This document shows, piece by piece, positions 12,528 to 19,809 of a stretch of 23,198 nucleotides of DNA (its first letter is position 1; each line of letters starts with the position of its first letter). Origin of the DNA: a virus. Location of the stretch: IMG/VR virus record IMGVR_UViG_3300018481_000002, positions 1 through 23,198 of that record; one strand, 5' to 3'. The notes under the pieces are model-generated. The model saw nothing but the letters and a program-made list of their open reading frames with translations, had not been told where the DNA came from and made no database searches. The position numbers and the translations under genes were made by a program.

Positions 12528-13969
12528 CAGAGGCAGACGTTGTAGCGCCGCTCGTAGTCCCAGTCCCAGCCGCCACCGTCGTCGCAGTACTCGTACCCGT
12601 TCGGGTCGTAGCACGTCACTTGACCCGGTGCTCCACAGTTGGACGGAGGTGGGTTGTCACCTCCACCGCCAGTGGGCGGCTCAGGGCAGACGTAGTAGCC
12701 GAGAGCTGCGTCATAGACCATCTCGCTGTCCTCACAGGCAGCGGGCGGGTCCTCCGGGTAGTTCGGCGTACAGCCACCGCTGAACCCACAGCCCGTGTTC
12801 GGACCGGCCACGAACGGGTTGCCATTCGTGTCCTCGCACCGACGGTCCACCGGGTCCCAGGTTCGGTAGGGAGCAGGCGCGTACGTGGTGCAGTTCGGCG
12901 TGTAGCAGTTGACCGGAGAGATCGCGTCCCGGATCTGCCCGTTGGTGCACGGCTGCAAGTTGCACATGCCGTGGTTCCACACACCCCACTGGCAGTTCGG
13001 GAACGTCTCCGGTGCCACACAGGACAGGCCGTAGAACCACTTGTAGCCCGGCGCGCACTGCGTCCACGAGTAGTACTCGCAGCCACCGAGAGTGGGGCAG
13101 CCCTGAGCGTCGTAGGTGACCACCGGACGCACCGACGGATCACCGAGATACGGCGGAATGGGTCCGTCGTCCACGATATTTGCGTCGCTGAAGTTGGCTT
13201 CAGGTCCGCCGTACCACCCGCCGATGTTCGTGTCCGAGCGCGGGTTGATGTAGGCGATGCGGTTGCCGTCCTCGGTGACGGAGTCGAACGACATCGGGTC
13301 GGCGTTGGACTTCATCCAGAACTCGGTGGTCCAGCGAGCCGGAAGGACGTTCCGAACCACGCGATACCAGACACGCTCCTCCTTGGGAACGCGGTACTCG
13401 CGGCACACACCACCACCACTACCGGGGCCTGTGCCGTCCTCTGCCTTGGGGACGAAGAACGCAACGTGGGGGCCAGGGGTTGGAGATCGAGGGTAGTCGC
13501 GCATCTTCTTGTCGTCGGTGAGCCAGGTGACGAAGTGCACGCCCTGGAATGAGCCGGGCTGGCCCTCGGCGCTGTGGAGGTGGCAGTACTTGAACCGGAA
13601 CGGTTTGAACTTGTCCGGCTTGTCGCCGTTGGGGCAGTACCGGTAGAACATGGTGTCGCCAGCCATGAGGTACGCCTCCATCTCCAGGTAGCCGTTTGGG
13701 ACGTTGGAGGCGGGCACGATGTAGTCATACTTCGAGTTGGAACCCCGAGTGTGGTACTTGTTGATCCGCTTCGACATGCACTCCTTCCAGGTACTGGTCG
13801 AAGCTCCACCAGTGGCGAGATCACCCGATGGCCCGGAGTTGTCGGTGCCGGTGCGCGAGGCAGCGGTCTGCTCTTCCGAGTCGATGCCTTCTGCGTTGGC
13901 CGTTGTTGCGACGCCGAACAGCACGAAGCAGGTCGCGAGCGCTGTGAACAGCGCTGTAAGCCGTCTCAT
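12527..13969 (-). CDS. Secreted Cys-rich protein (480 aa), unknown function
   Basis: Residues 1-26 are a clear Sec signal peptide: MRR, then a hydrophobic core (ALFTALATCFVLFGVA), then cleavage after ANA. The mature part has 22 Cys. Four are spread over residues 64-189 in a globular N-terminal domain (WYRVVRNVLPARWTTEF, SDTNIGGWYGGPEANFSD). Eighteen are packed into residues 291-479, in a Pro/Gly/Asn-rich region (QGCPTLGGC, CQWGVWNHGMC, CGFSGGC) that suggests several small disulphide-linked modules. It would be folded outside the cytoplasm. The ATG overlaps the stop of a membrane protein gene and its own stop overlaps the DUF4406 ATG. It has no lytic motif that I recognise. Lysogenic conversion, superinfection exclusion or a virion surface role are inferences. 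Confidence 0.7.
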   Translation of the reverse strand: MRRLTALFTALATCFVLFGVATTANAEGIDSEEQTAASRTGTDNSGPSGDLATGGASTSTWKECMSKRINKYHTRGSNSKYDYIVPASNVPNGYLEMEAYLMAGDTMFYRYCPNGDKPDKFKPFRFKYCHLHSAEGQPGSFQGVHFVTWLTDDKKMRDYPRSPTPGPHVAFFVPKAEDGTGPGSGGGVCREYRVPKEERVWYRVVRNVLPARWTTEFWMKSNADPMSFDSVTEDGNRIAYINPRSDTNIGGWYGGPEANFSDANIVDDGPIPPYLGDPSVRPVVTYDAQGCPTLGGCEYYSWTQCAPGYKWFYGLSCVAPETFPNCQWGVWNHGMCNLQPCTNGQIRDAISPVNCYTPNCTTYAPAPYRTWDPVDRRCEDTNGNPFVAGPNTGCGFSGGCTPNYPEDPPAACEDSEMVYDAALGYYVCPEPPTGGGGDNPPPSNCGAPGQVTCYDPNGYEYCDDGGGWDWDYERRYNVCL

Positions 13970-14145
13970 AGCTTTGGTCCCCCCCTATTCTCCTTCGTTA
14001 CCCGTGCAACGAAGGTCTCTTTCGCGCTCCACGAATCCGAGCGCAACTCCCTCGCGCTATCTGAGCGCGTCGAAGTTTTGTACACGTAGAACACGTAGGC
14101 ACCAACGATCACGATCCACGCGGCGATGACTACATAGCCGAGCAT
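13966..14145 (-). CDS. Small single-pass membrane protein (59 aa)
   Basis: Residues 2-22 (LGYVVIAAWIVIVGAYVFYVY) form one transmembrane helix. A charged cytoplasm-type tail follows (KTSTRSDSARELRSDSWSAK, then RVTKENRGGPKL). The ATG at 14145 overlaps the phosphoesterase stop (TGATG) and is preferred to the GTG three codons upstream. Its stop overlaps the ATG of the secreted Cys-rich gene (ATGA), so the two are probably made together. It might anchor or assist that protein, or be a holin-like protein; one helix and the context do not decide. Confidence 0.65.
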   Translation of the reverse strand: MLGYVVIAAWIVIVGAYVFYVYKTSTRSDSARELRSDSWSAKETFVARVTKENRGGPKL

Positions 14146-14894
14146 CAGAACCACACCGGTTCAAGGGTGTCGAGGTTCAGCAACGCGAGGCAACCACGTC
14201 TCCCGTTGCAGTCCAGCGCCAGGAAACGAGTCCCGTTTCTGAACTCCTCGGTGTCGTCGGCGACGTGGTAGTGGCCGTGAGCGAAGATGCTCGGACGGAC
14301 TCCCTCCCACGCCTGGTCCATCATCTTGCGACCAGCAGCCGCGTACGCCAGCTCCGTCAAACTCCAGCCCATCGGGTTGGTAGCAAGGATGTGGCGCACC
14401 TTCAGGGTGCTGTCAGCGGGAGCGTCGTGGGCGAGCATGACGTCAGCGAACCCACCTTCCACGGTCTTCTTGACTTCCTCTGGGGTGATCAGTTCTCCGT
14501 TGGGCCACCAGTCGACTCCAGCGACACGGCCCATGTAGTCGATGCTGGGTGCACCGCCTAGACCCACGAACGTGCGCCCACCTTGTTCCCAACGGTGCCC
14601 GCGAGGGATCAGGGCAACGTGTGGACGAATCCACTGGAGCCCATCGTCACTGACTGGGACATCCCAGATCTGGTCGTAGTCGTCGTGGTTGCCAGGCACA
14701 GCCCAGATCTCCACGTCCAACTCGATACACAGGGCTTCCAGACCATCGAGGAACTGGACGCCACTTGGACCAGGCCAGACGCCGAGGTCACCAAGCTGGT
14801 AGATCCTGGTGGCACCGTTGTCGACTAGCGCCTCGCAGGCGAGTCGTGCCGATGGCAGGTGCTTGTGCCAGTCACCGGCTAGTCCGACGTACAT
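14145..14894 (-). CDS. Calcineurin-like metallophosphoesterase
   Basis: All core motifs of the metallophosphoesterase fold are present: D8-W-H10 (GDWH), G35-D36 (GDLG), G68-N69-H70-D71 (GNHDD), H156-D157 (HDAP), and G207-H208-Y-H210 (HGHYH). These bind two metal ions for phosphate ester cleavage. The length (249 residues) is normal. The start at 14894 follows GAGGAGG and overlaps the upstream stop (TGATG); the longer upstream extension is rejected. The substrate could be a nucleic acid end, a cyclic nucleotide or a protein phosphate. Phage enzymes of this type serve in DNA metabolism or in removing host signals; the sequence does not tell which. Confidence 0.88.
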   Translation of the reverse strand: MYVGLAGDWHKHLPSARLACEALVDNGATRIYQLGDLGVWPGPSGVQFLDGLEALCIELDVEIWAVPGNHDDYDQIWDVPVSDDGLQWIRPHVALIPRGHRWEQGGRTFVGLGGAPSIDYMGRVAGVDWWPNGELITPEEVKKTVEGGFADVMLAHDAPADSTLKVRHILATNPMGWSLTELAYAAAGRKMMDQAWEGVRPSIFAHGHYHVADDTEEFRNGTRFLALDCNGRRGCLALLNLDTLEPVWF

Positions 14895-15100
14895 CACTCC
14901 TCCTCTCTGCTCAGCCAGTCGCGAATCTTCTCCAACATCCGAGTGTCCGAGACGTTCCACACGTCCCTGGCCACACCGTGGTCGGTGCGTCCCAGGTTGA
15001 CGACCAGCTGGCCGAGACGCTGGTCCGGGTAGGCACGCCACAGAGCTTCCAGTTCACCCAGGATGAGCCCGATCTCCATCTGGCGGGTGTCGTCGGTCAT
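14894..15100 (-). CDS. Small conserved phage protein (68 aa)
   Basis: The product is helical, with the core EIGLILGELEALWRAYPDQR, LGQLVVNL and DVWNVSDTRMLEKIRDWL. This resembles a short family with 'l...W...Pd.RLgQLv.N........d.f...D...l..i..wl', seen in phages and bacteria. The function of that family is not known to me. The ATG overlaps the previous stop (ATGA), and its own stop overlaps the phosphoesterase ATG. Confidence 0.65.
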   Translation of the reverse strand: MTDDTRQMEIGLILGELEALWRAYPDQRLGQLVVNLGRTDHGVARDVWNVSDTRMLEKIRDWLSREEE

Positions 15101-15744
15101 GGCCTGAACTCCTTCTCAACGACGAACTTCCCCAGCTTCGCAACCTCCTGTTGTGCCAGCACCTGCCCGAGACTGAACCCTTCCCCGTACATGGCAGTGT
15201 CATAGGACACCGCCGACTGCATCTTCACCGGCCTGCCCTCCTGGACTGCGAGCACCTGTCCGAAGACACCCCACAGTTCGTAGTCCAGGACCTTCAGAAT
15301 CCTGTAGCCGTTCGTCTTCAGGTGGGGACACAGTTGCAGAGCCAGGTCGATGCACTCTGCACAGGTTGGTGCCTGCAAGGTGATGGGTGTGTCAGCGTCC
15401 ACGTACTCGATGGAGTCATCCAGAACTGGCACCAACCAAGGGATGGGTCGGTCAAGGATCTTCTTCCCACACACCTGACACAGACACTTCCTCATGGCTG
15501 CACGCTGGCGGTACGTGGAGACGTTCTTGAACTCCGGGTGCCCGTTCCTACCGAGCCCCTCTCGTTGCCACAGAAGGTCACCTTCACGGGTCTCGTTCCC
15601 GTCTGGGTAGACGAGGCTGAAACCCTTGGAGGTGCGGATGATGTCGTACTTGAATCTGTCCTTCGACGTCTCGCCCGACCAGCGGGTGATCCAGGGGACA
15701 GGCTTCCCCTTGTAGGAGGGCAGATCACTCACTGGGGTTGTCAT
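15097..15744 (-). CDS. Zinc-ribbon-type conserved phage protein (215 aa)
   Basis: The N-terminal part (about residues 11-60) is strand-rich (YKGKPVPWITRWSGE, DIIRTSKGFSLVYPDG). Two Cys groups follow: C87-x-C89-x2-C92 (CLCQVCG) and C128-x2-C131 with C139 and H141. Together they could bind one or two zinc ions. The C-terminal part has WGVFGQVLAVQEGRPVKMQS and ends in helices. ATG 15744 is chosen because the conserved-looking part starts there; the upstream Cys-rich extension from 15789 lies over the neighbour in another frame. It overlaps the upstream gene by 20 bases. Function unknown; binding of nucleic acid is an inference. Confidence 0.65.
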   Translation of the reverse strand: MTTPVSDLPSYKGKPVPWITRWSGETSKDRFKYDIIRTSKGFSLVYPDGNETREGDLLWQREGLGRNGHPEFKNVSTYRQRAAMRKCLCQVCGKKILDRPIPWLVPVLDDSIEYVDADTPITLQAPTCAECIDLALQLCPHLKTNGYRILKVLDYELWGVFGQVLAVQEGRPVKMQSAVSYDTAMYGEGFSLGQVLAQQEVAKLGKFVVEKEFRP

Positions 15745-16012
15745 CCCACTCCCTCCGCAACTCCTCCAGGAACAGTCGGTCGTACACACCTGGGTAGAGG
15801 TTCTTCAGACGTGTCAATGCACGTCCCCGGGCCTTCAGCTGCCTGTTCCTGGTGCTCATCGAAGGTGGGTTCCTGGCGTGATACTCCCGCAAGTAGTCGT
15901 TCCAGGCGTCCTTGCACTTCCGACAGGCTGTCTCCCCTCGGTGCCTGTGAGCGGAGTATCCACCAGTGGTGCCGTGGTTGATCGGCTTAGTTGTTTTCGT
16001 CTTCGTCGCCAC
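15725..16012 (-). CDS. HGTxxGY-type Cys/His protein (95 aa)
   Basis: Residues 13-45 (HGTTGGYSAHRHRGETACRK then CKDAWNDYLREYHAR) carry a compact motif HGT-x2-GY-x(n)-C-x2-C followed by a helix. The same module appears twice in the gene at 19282-19581. The His and Cys residues would suit a small zinc site. The C-terminal part is a basic helix pair (RQLKARGRALTRLKNL, LFLEELRREW). The GTG start overlaps the end of the integrase gene by 26 bases. Small proteins of this type are common in actinophages; role unknown, DNA or RNA binding likely. Confidence 0.65.
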   Translation of the reverse strand: MATKTKTTKPINHGTTGGYSAHRHRGETACRKCKDAWNDYLREYHARNPPSMSTRNRQLKARGRALTRLKNLYPGVYDRLFLEELRREWDDNPSE

Positions 16013-16991
16013 TGTTGTCGCCTCTCGTGAGCTGGCTGATGAGCGGGTTGATCACCTTGTCGTGGGACTCCTTCAACTTGGGGTCGTTGACCCTGGAGTA
16101 AGCCATGGTCTGCGCCCTCTGTGTGTGGCCCATCATCTTCATGATCCGTTCCACCGGCACGTCGTTGTCGAGCATTTTTGTCCCGAACGAATCACGCAGC
16201 CGGTGTGGGTTGATAGTCACCCCGGCACGCTGGCCGAGTTCAGTCACGATCTTCCGGACCATGTCTTCGCTCAGGGTCTGCCCGTTGGAGTCGATGAACA
16301 GGGAATCCTGGCCCGGTAGGGCCTTCTTCGCCCGCTGGATCAGCCAACGGTTGACGACCTGCTTCATCTCGTCCGCGTAGGGCAACACCTTGGTGCCACC
16401 ACCCTTGTTGCGGGCGGTCACGAACTCCTGACGCATGTCCATACCTGTGACAGTGAGCGCCCGGAGTTCGTGGATCCTCAGCCCCCACCCGTACAGCAGG
16501 ACCAGGATGGCCTCGCGACGGTGGTAGAAGAACGGGGAGATCGAGAACGCTGTCCGACGATGTGCATCGAACAGCGCCGCGATCTCCTCATCCTCCAACG
16601 GCTTCGGAACCTTCTTCGAGTAGCCGATGCGGATACGCACCCAAGGGTTCCTAGTGATGTGCTCGACCTCAGCGAGCCAGTTGATCCAGGTCCGGATGTA
16701 CTTCATGGTCTGCTGCCGGTAGGACAGAGCCAACGGTTGGCCGTCTGCCTTGGTCGCATTCAGGAGGTACGCCTGGAACCTGAGGATGTGTGCGCGTTCC
16801 ATCTCCTCTGGGTGCTTGATGTTCTCGGACTCCGCGAACATCGCGAAGTGTGCGAGCCCAACCTTGCAGGCCTTGATGTACCCGTCGCTGACCCCGTCGA
16901 CTGCGAGGTTGTCGAGGTACTCCTGCATGTGCGGGAGGGGCTTCCAAGGCAGCGCCTTCGGTGACTTGCCCCCGAACAGGGGCTTAGGCAC
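15987..16991 (-). CDS. int: Tyrosine recombinase (phage integrase)
   Basis: The 334-residue product has an N-terminal core-binding domain (about 18-112) with a SAM-like helical bundle, and a catalytic domain with the full set of active residues: R172 (GWGLRIHEL), K196 or K201 (NKGGGTK), H263-x2-R266 (NPHRLRDSFG), H289 (MMGHTQ), and nucleophile Y298 (MAYSRV). It would integrate and excise the phage at an att site, or resolve multimers. The GTG start overlaps the preceding stop (TAGTG) with GGAGGAG just before it. It lies inside a long same-strand unit, not next to a clear attP, which is less usual. Confidence 0.93.
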   Translation of the reverse strand: MPKPLFGGKSPKALPWKPLPHMQEYLDNLAVDGVSDGYIKACKVGLAHFAMFAESENIKHPEEMERAHILRFQAYLLNATKADGQPLALSYRQQTMKYIRTWINWLAEVEHITRNPWVRIRIGYSKKVPKPLEDEEIAALFDAHRRTAFSISPFFYHRREAILVLLYGWGLRIHELRALTVTGMDMRQEFVTARNKGGGTKVLPYADEMKQVVNRWLIQRAKKALPGQDSLFIDSNGQTLSEDMVRKIVTELGQRAGVTINPHRLRDSFGTKMLDNDVPVERIMKMMGHTQRAQTMAYSRVNDPKLKESHDKVINPLISQLTRGDNSGDEDENN

Positions 16992-17218
16992 TACTCCTCC
17001 TTGCGCGGAGGCTCAGGGATCTCCAGCGTGAAACCGCCATCTTCCTTGTGAGTGATCCGCGCTCCAGTAGCAGGGTCCACGAAGGTTCCGTCGACAGCGA
17101 GTGCCGTCTCGACCTCCTTGTGCCTCTTCTCCACCTCAGCCATGAACTCGGGGTCTTCCAGGGCACCCATCAGGAGCTTGGTGATCTCCGCGATGGTTGG
17201 CCCCTGGCCCTCGGACAT
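16991..17218 (-). CDS. Small acidic protein upstream of integrase (75 aa)
   Basis: The ATG lies one base after the upstream stop. The product starts with a helix (TIAEITKLLMGALEDPEFMA EVEKRHKEV by halves) and ends with a small strand segment (GTFVDPATGARITHKEDGGF). It resembles short phage proteins with unknown role; a place just before the integrase is typical of excisionases, but no HTH is visible. The much longer in-frame extension is a shadow of the next gene and is rejected. Confidence 0.6.
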   Translation of the reverse strand: MSEGQGPTIAEITKLLMGALEDPEFMAEVEKRHKEVETALAVDGTFVDPATGARITHKEDGGFTLEIPEPPRKEE

Positions 17219-17219
17219 G

Positions 17220-17708
17220 TCAGCGCCCAGAGTTGCGGGCGGACCCGGCGAGCTTCTCCAGGGCGCGGCGGTACTGCTCCTCCTGGACGATGTTCTTCGG
17301 CTTGACACCACGCGGGACACCCTTGATCTGGTAGCCCTGCGGGTACTCGTAGACCTGGCGGGTCTTGTCGAGACCGAACCCGCTGTGGCTGTAGAGCTCC
17401 TTGCGGCGGGTCTCGCAGCGTATGCACACGAGGACTCGGGTGATCTGCTGGATGCCCTTGAACGCGGCGACGTGGAAGTCGGTGTGGACCTTCCAGGCGT
17501 GACGCATGTCGCGGCAGTCGAGCCAGGCGTCGGAGATCCCGACGATGGCGGAGGCGAGCTTGGCGGCTGCCTTCGCGTCACGCTGGTACCGACGGGGTGT
17601 AGCAGCCTTCTTGATCGCCGGAAGCGACGTCATGTCAGGCGTTGCAGCGACCGTCCGCTTGGCGGGACGGCTCGATGCGGTACGACGGGTACGAGTTGCT
17701 GTAGCCAC
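17220..17708 (-). CDS. Conserved phage Cys/His protein (162 aa)
   Basis: The N-terminal 45 residues are basic and Ala/Thr-rich (TRTRRTASSRPAKRTVAATP), probably disordered and nucleic-acid binding. The middle has W62-L-D-C65-R-D-M-R-H70-A-W, then RVLVCIRCETRRKELY with C95 and C98. RQVYEYPQGYQIKGVP follows. This order ('W..C...gHaW....CxxC.t.r......R.Y.YP.GY') recurs in actinophage proteins. GTG 17708 avoids overlap and follows a purine-rich GAGAAAGAGA; ATG 17750 is the alternative. A zinc-binding role on DNA or RNA is inferred. Confidence 0.65.
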   Translation of the reverse strand: MATATRTRRTASSRPAKRTVAATPDMTSLPAIKKAATPRRYQRDAKAAAKLASAIVGISDAWLDCRDMRHAWKVHTDFHVAAFKGIQQITRVLVCIRCETRRKELYSHSGFGLDKTRQVYEYPQGYQIKGVPRGVKPKNIVQEEQYRRALEKLAGSARNSGR

Positions 17709-17722
17709 TGTGTTCTCTTTCT

Positions 17723-18073
17723 CTAGGTGAGTGCTTTGTAGGTCGTGCATCCTGAACGGAATGCCTGGTGGACTATGCGGATCTGCTCGCGTCCGGCGAG
17801 CTTCGCCGCTTCCTTGTTGGGGCTGGCGTCCAACCAGGCGGACACGACCAGATCTTGTTCAAGTTCCATGAGGGCACGCTGTAGGAGCGCGTCCCACTTC
17901 TCTTGGAGGATCAGGTCGTGACAGGTGTTGCAGACGTACCAAACTTCGTCTTGGTACCAGGGAACGTCGTGTTCGCGGGCCTCCTCGATGGAGGGGTACT
18001 GGTTCGGCGTGGTCCATGCCCAGAAGGGGTGTGGCCTGCCACATAGGTCGCAGGTGCCGAACTCGCTGCTCAA
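17723..18073 (-). CDS. Zinc-knuckle HNH-like small protein with TTG start (116 aa)
   Basis: The TTG at 18073 is preceded by AAGGAG, and no nearby ATG or GTG fits better. Residues 8-11 (CDLC) and a second pair (CNTCHDL) about 40 residues later form a four-Cys site like the zinc part of HNH proteins. The DHH/N/H catalytic set is not clear, so cleavage is not claimed. The C-terminal half is helical with acidic stretches (ALMELEQDLVVSAWL). It lies after a 66-base gap. Confidence 0.6.
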   Translation of the reverse strand: MSSEFGTCDLCGRPHPFWAWTTPNQYPSIEEAREHDVPWYQDEVWYVCNTCHDLILQEKWDALLQRALMELEQDLVVSAWLDASPNKEAAKLAGREQIRIVHQAFRSGCTTYKALT

Positions 18074-18139
18074 CGGGCTCCTTGGGATACGTGACGGTGG
18101 GACATGTGAGGAACTCTAACCAGACAACACCCGCCTCGT

Positions 18140-18547
18140 CTATATGTTCGTTCGATTTTTCTTGTGTTGGAGCTTCTCGATCGTCTTGATTGCACGCTCA
18201 TCCGGGTCCTTGACCCCGCTTAGACCATGCTCAGCAGCCTCCTTGCCTGTACCAAACAAAGGAACAGGCGACACGTACGCATGCGTCGCATCAAGGTCCT
18301 CAGGCGTCATGTGACCAAACGCAGCGGACAGGCGGAGCCCAAGGTTCTGCCCCATGTCGTGACACCCCACCCACCCCGAGCACAGGTGCCCGTTGTTCTG
18401 GTGGCAGCCGAACACTCTCGTCGGCTGGTCGGGGGTGTCGTTGTCGTATGCCGGGAGGCGCTCGTACTCCTCCTCATGCCAGACGCCGCTGGGTACGTCG
18501 CGCCGGTACGGACAAGAACCACACGGGTTCTTCGCCGGAGCCTTCAC
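18140..18547 (-). CDS. DUF6283-type Cys-rich protein (135 aa)
   Basis: The GTG at 18547 overlaps the preceding stop (GTGA) and begins just before the conserved part. C9-G-S-C12-P-Y-R-R-D-V-P-S-G-V-W is followed by F-G-C48-H49-Q, C56, G-W-V-G-C62-H63. This matches the DUF6283 pattern 'pC..CPyr.d.psGvw....y..l..y......f.Ch.......C.GW..ch', probably a metal site. The longer GTG 18571 start is less likely. The C-terminus is basic (KLQHKKNRTNI). Function of this family is not known. Confidence 0.75.
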   Translation of the reverse strand: MKAPAKNPCGSCPYRRDVPSGVWHEEEYERLPAYDNDTPDQPTRVFGCHQNNGHLCSGWVGCHDMGQNLGLRLSAAFGHMTPEDLDATHAYVSPVPLFGTGKEAAEHGLSGVKDPDERAIKTIEKLQHKKNRTNI

Positions 18548-19011
18548 CAGCGCACTTCCGCATTCAGCCACTTGTCCAAAGTGTCACGCAGTCGCTGCAC
18601 CTGAGCCCGGTCCAACACCACATCAGCCTGTCCGGAGAGCATGCCGTGGTAGGTCGACGGGTCTTCACCTACAGAGAGGCGCAAATAGTCGACCAACTCC
18701 CCCGAGTCGTCGATGTTTCCCCGCGCGTCGGGGTGACAGTGGTCTGGGATGGCGGACGCCATGACGTACCCACCCCTGGTGTCGTCCTCGGAGGGGTTCA
18801 CGTGACTCCCCTGGTACACGTAGGGGGCCTTGTCCTCAGGGGAACAGGTGCAAGGCTTGCTCGCATCGAAGTCCCACCAGGCTTCATCTTCCAAGGTGAA
18901 AGCTTCGGGGGAAGACCTAGGTCCCCCTTCTGGTCGTCGGGTCCAGCGATCGCATGTCCCTGGTTCATGATTGTCGTCGTCTATGTGCAGCCAGGTGCTG
19001 TAGATACTCAC
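18544..19011 (-). CDS. Conserved actinophage-type hypothetical protein (155 aa)
   Basis: The GTG overlaps the upstream stop (GTGA), which decides the start over the longer frame. The product has STWLHIDDDNHEPGTCDRW, KPCTCSPEDKAPYVYQGSHV, then DDTRGGYVMASAIPDHCHPD, YLRLSVGE, and VVLDRAQVQRLRDTLDKWL. This is the order of a conserved family in actinobacteria and their phages ('i...l..ddeh...c..w....c.C....p..YqGSHv.ps..d.RGG...la.Ip.h....WLRLSv....vvLdr.qv..lrd.l..wl'). The role is not known; it is likely a regulatory or DNA-related factor. The last residues overlap the DUF6283 gene. Confidence 0.7.
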   Translation of the reverse strand: MSIYSTWLHIDDDNHEPGTCDRWTRRPEGGPRSSPEAFTLEDEAWWDFDASKPCTCSPEDKAPYVYQGSHVNPSEDDTRGGYVMASAIPDHCHPDARGNIDDSGELVDYLRLSVGEDPSTYHGMLSGQADVVLDRAQVQRLRDTLDKWLNAEVRW

Positions 19012-19295
19012 GGTTCTACCGGGTAGACGGGGTACACAGTGACCTCCCAAGGGGTGTCGTGTTCACCCAGATTTCTGTTGACGGACTCGTTGTGCGTGTC
19101 GGCCCACTCGAACGCCTCGACCATGTTCAGGAAGGGGCCGTTGAAGTAGTGGCGGTCGATGTCACGGTCGTAGGTGTTCACGATCCACGCCGACGCGTTC
19201 TCCGTCTCCGCGTAGTCCTGTTGGGCGACCAAGTCGTTCAACCAGTTCCTCGCGAACTCCATACGACGGTTGTGGTCCTCCTCAGGGGTTGTCAC
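19008..19295 (-). CDS. Hypothetical protein (95 aa)
   Basis: GTG 19295 (TTPEEDHNRRMEFARNWLND) is chosen; the longer frame reaches into the upstream gene in another frame. The sequence is acidic and helical at first, then has SAWIVNTYDRDIDRHYFNGP and WADTHNESVNR. It ends with a strand (WEVTVYPVYPVEP). No catalytic motif is seen. It overlaps the upstream gene by 14 bases and the downstream gene by four. Confidence 0.6.
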   Translation of the reverse strand: MTTPEEDHNRRMEFARNWLNDLVAQQDYAETENASAWIVNTYDRDIDRHYFNGPFLNMVEAFEWADTHNESVNRNLGEHDTPWEVTVYPVYPVEP

Positions 19296-19581
19296 GGCGG
19301 TGTCTCCACTCCTTGTGGGCGATGCGGTGAGCATTCCGACAGTCGTCGCATGAACAGCTGTAGTTGTTGTAGCCGTTCTCGGTGCCGTGAGGGATTAGAT
19401 CCCAAGGGGTCATCGCGAGCCGGTCACGGTACTCGGCTTGCCGGTCGCTGTTGGCTCTTGAACATCGTGTGCAACGGCAGCCAAGGTTGGTGTATCCGTT
19501 GTTGGTGCCGTGCCTCGGGTCGGTCTTGTCCGCTCTGAACAGTTGCTTGGTCAGCTCATAGCTGTGGCTACGCTTCGCCAT
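19282..19581 (-). CDS. Tandem HGTxxGY Cys/His protein (99 aa)
   Basis: The product carries two copies of one module: HGTNNGYTNLGCRCTRCSRA (about residues 24-43), then HGTENGYNNYSCSCDDCRNA (about 65-84). Each is followed by a charged helix. Each copy has one His and three Cys, suited to a single zinc ion. A related single copy is found in the gene at 15725-16012. GGGAG is seven bases before the ATG. The start overlaps the upstream gene by 14 bases. Nucleic acid binding is the likely role, by analogy with other tandem zinc modules; this is inference. Confidence 0.7.
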   Translation of the reverse strand: MAKRSHSYELTKQLFRADKTDPRHGTNNGYTNLGCRCTRCSRANSDRQAEYRDRLAMTPWDLIPHGTENGYNNYSCSCDDCRNAHRIAHKEWRHRRDNP

Positions 19582-19792
19582 CCTTCAACTCCCATCGACT
19601 GATCAGGTACTCCCTGGTGGCGAAGCCGTTTGAGTTCTTCTTCGCCTTCCACCAAGGACCATCGGTCTTCTGTCCACCCTCTGTCCAGGTCACCGGGCCG
19701 AGAGCAGCCTGCGCAAGTTCCAACTTGCCGAAGACACCCAGAAGCTCGCCCGTGTCGTACGGAATTATCTCTTCAAGGACGTAGACGTACAT
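19568..19792 (-). CDS. Small conserved phage protein (74 aa)
   Basis: AGGAG is five bases before the ATG. The product starts MYVYVLEEIIPYDTGELLGV, then FGKLELAQAAL, and ends TREYLISRWELKDGEA. The pattern 'vyvl.......g..lgvf.slelAq.a' is common in short phage proteins of unknown role (alpha/beta fold). It is the first gene after the structured gap at 19793-19930, so its expression could be controlled there. Confidence 0.65.
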   Translation of the reverse strand: MYVYVLEEIIPYDTGELLGVFGKLELAQAALGPVTWTEGGQKTDGPWWKAKKNSNGFATREYLISRWELKDGEA

Positions 19793-19809
19793 GGTTTCTC
19801 CTATCTACA

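Noticed and set aside
12620-13552. 310-codon plus-strand frame opposite the secreted Cys-rich gene
   Set aside because: It is Arg/Val-rich with no family motif and lies against a gene that has a signal peptide and couplings at both ends.
15151-15981. 276-codon plus-strand frame
   Set aside because: It lies opposite two well-supported minus-strand genes and reads as a low-complexity shadow.
17052-17726. 224-codon plus-strand frame
   Set aside because: It is opposite coupled minus-strand genes with Cys/His motifs, and has no ribosome binding site or motif.
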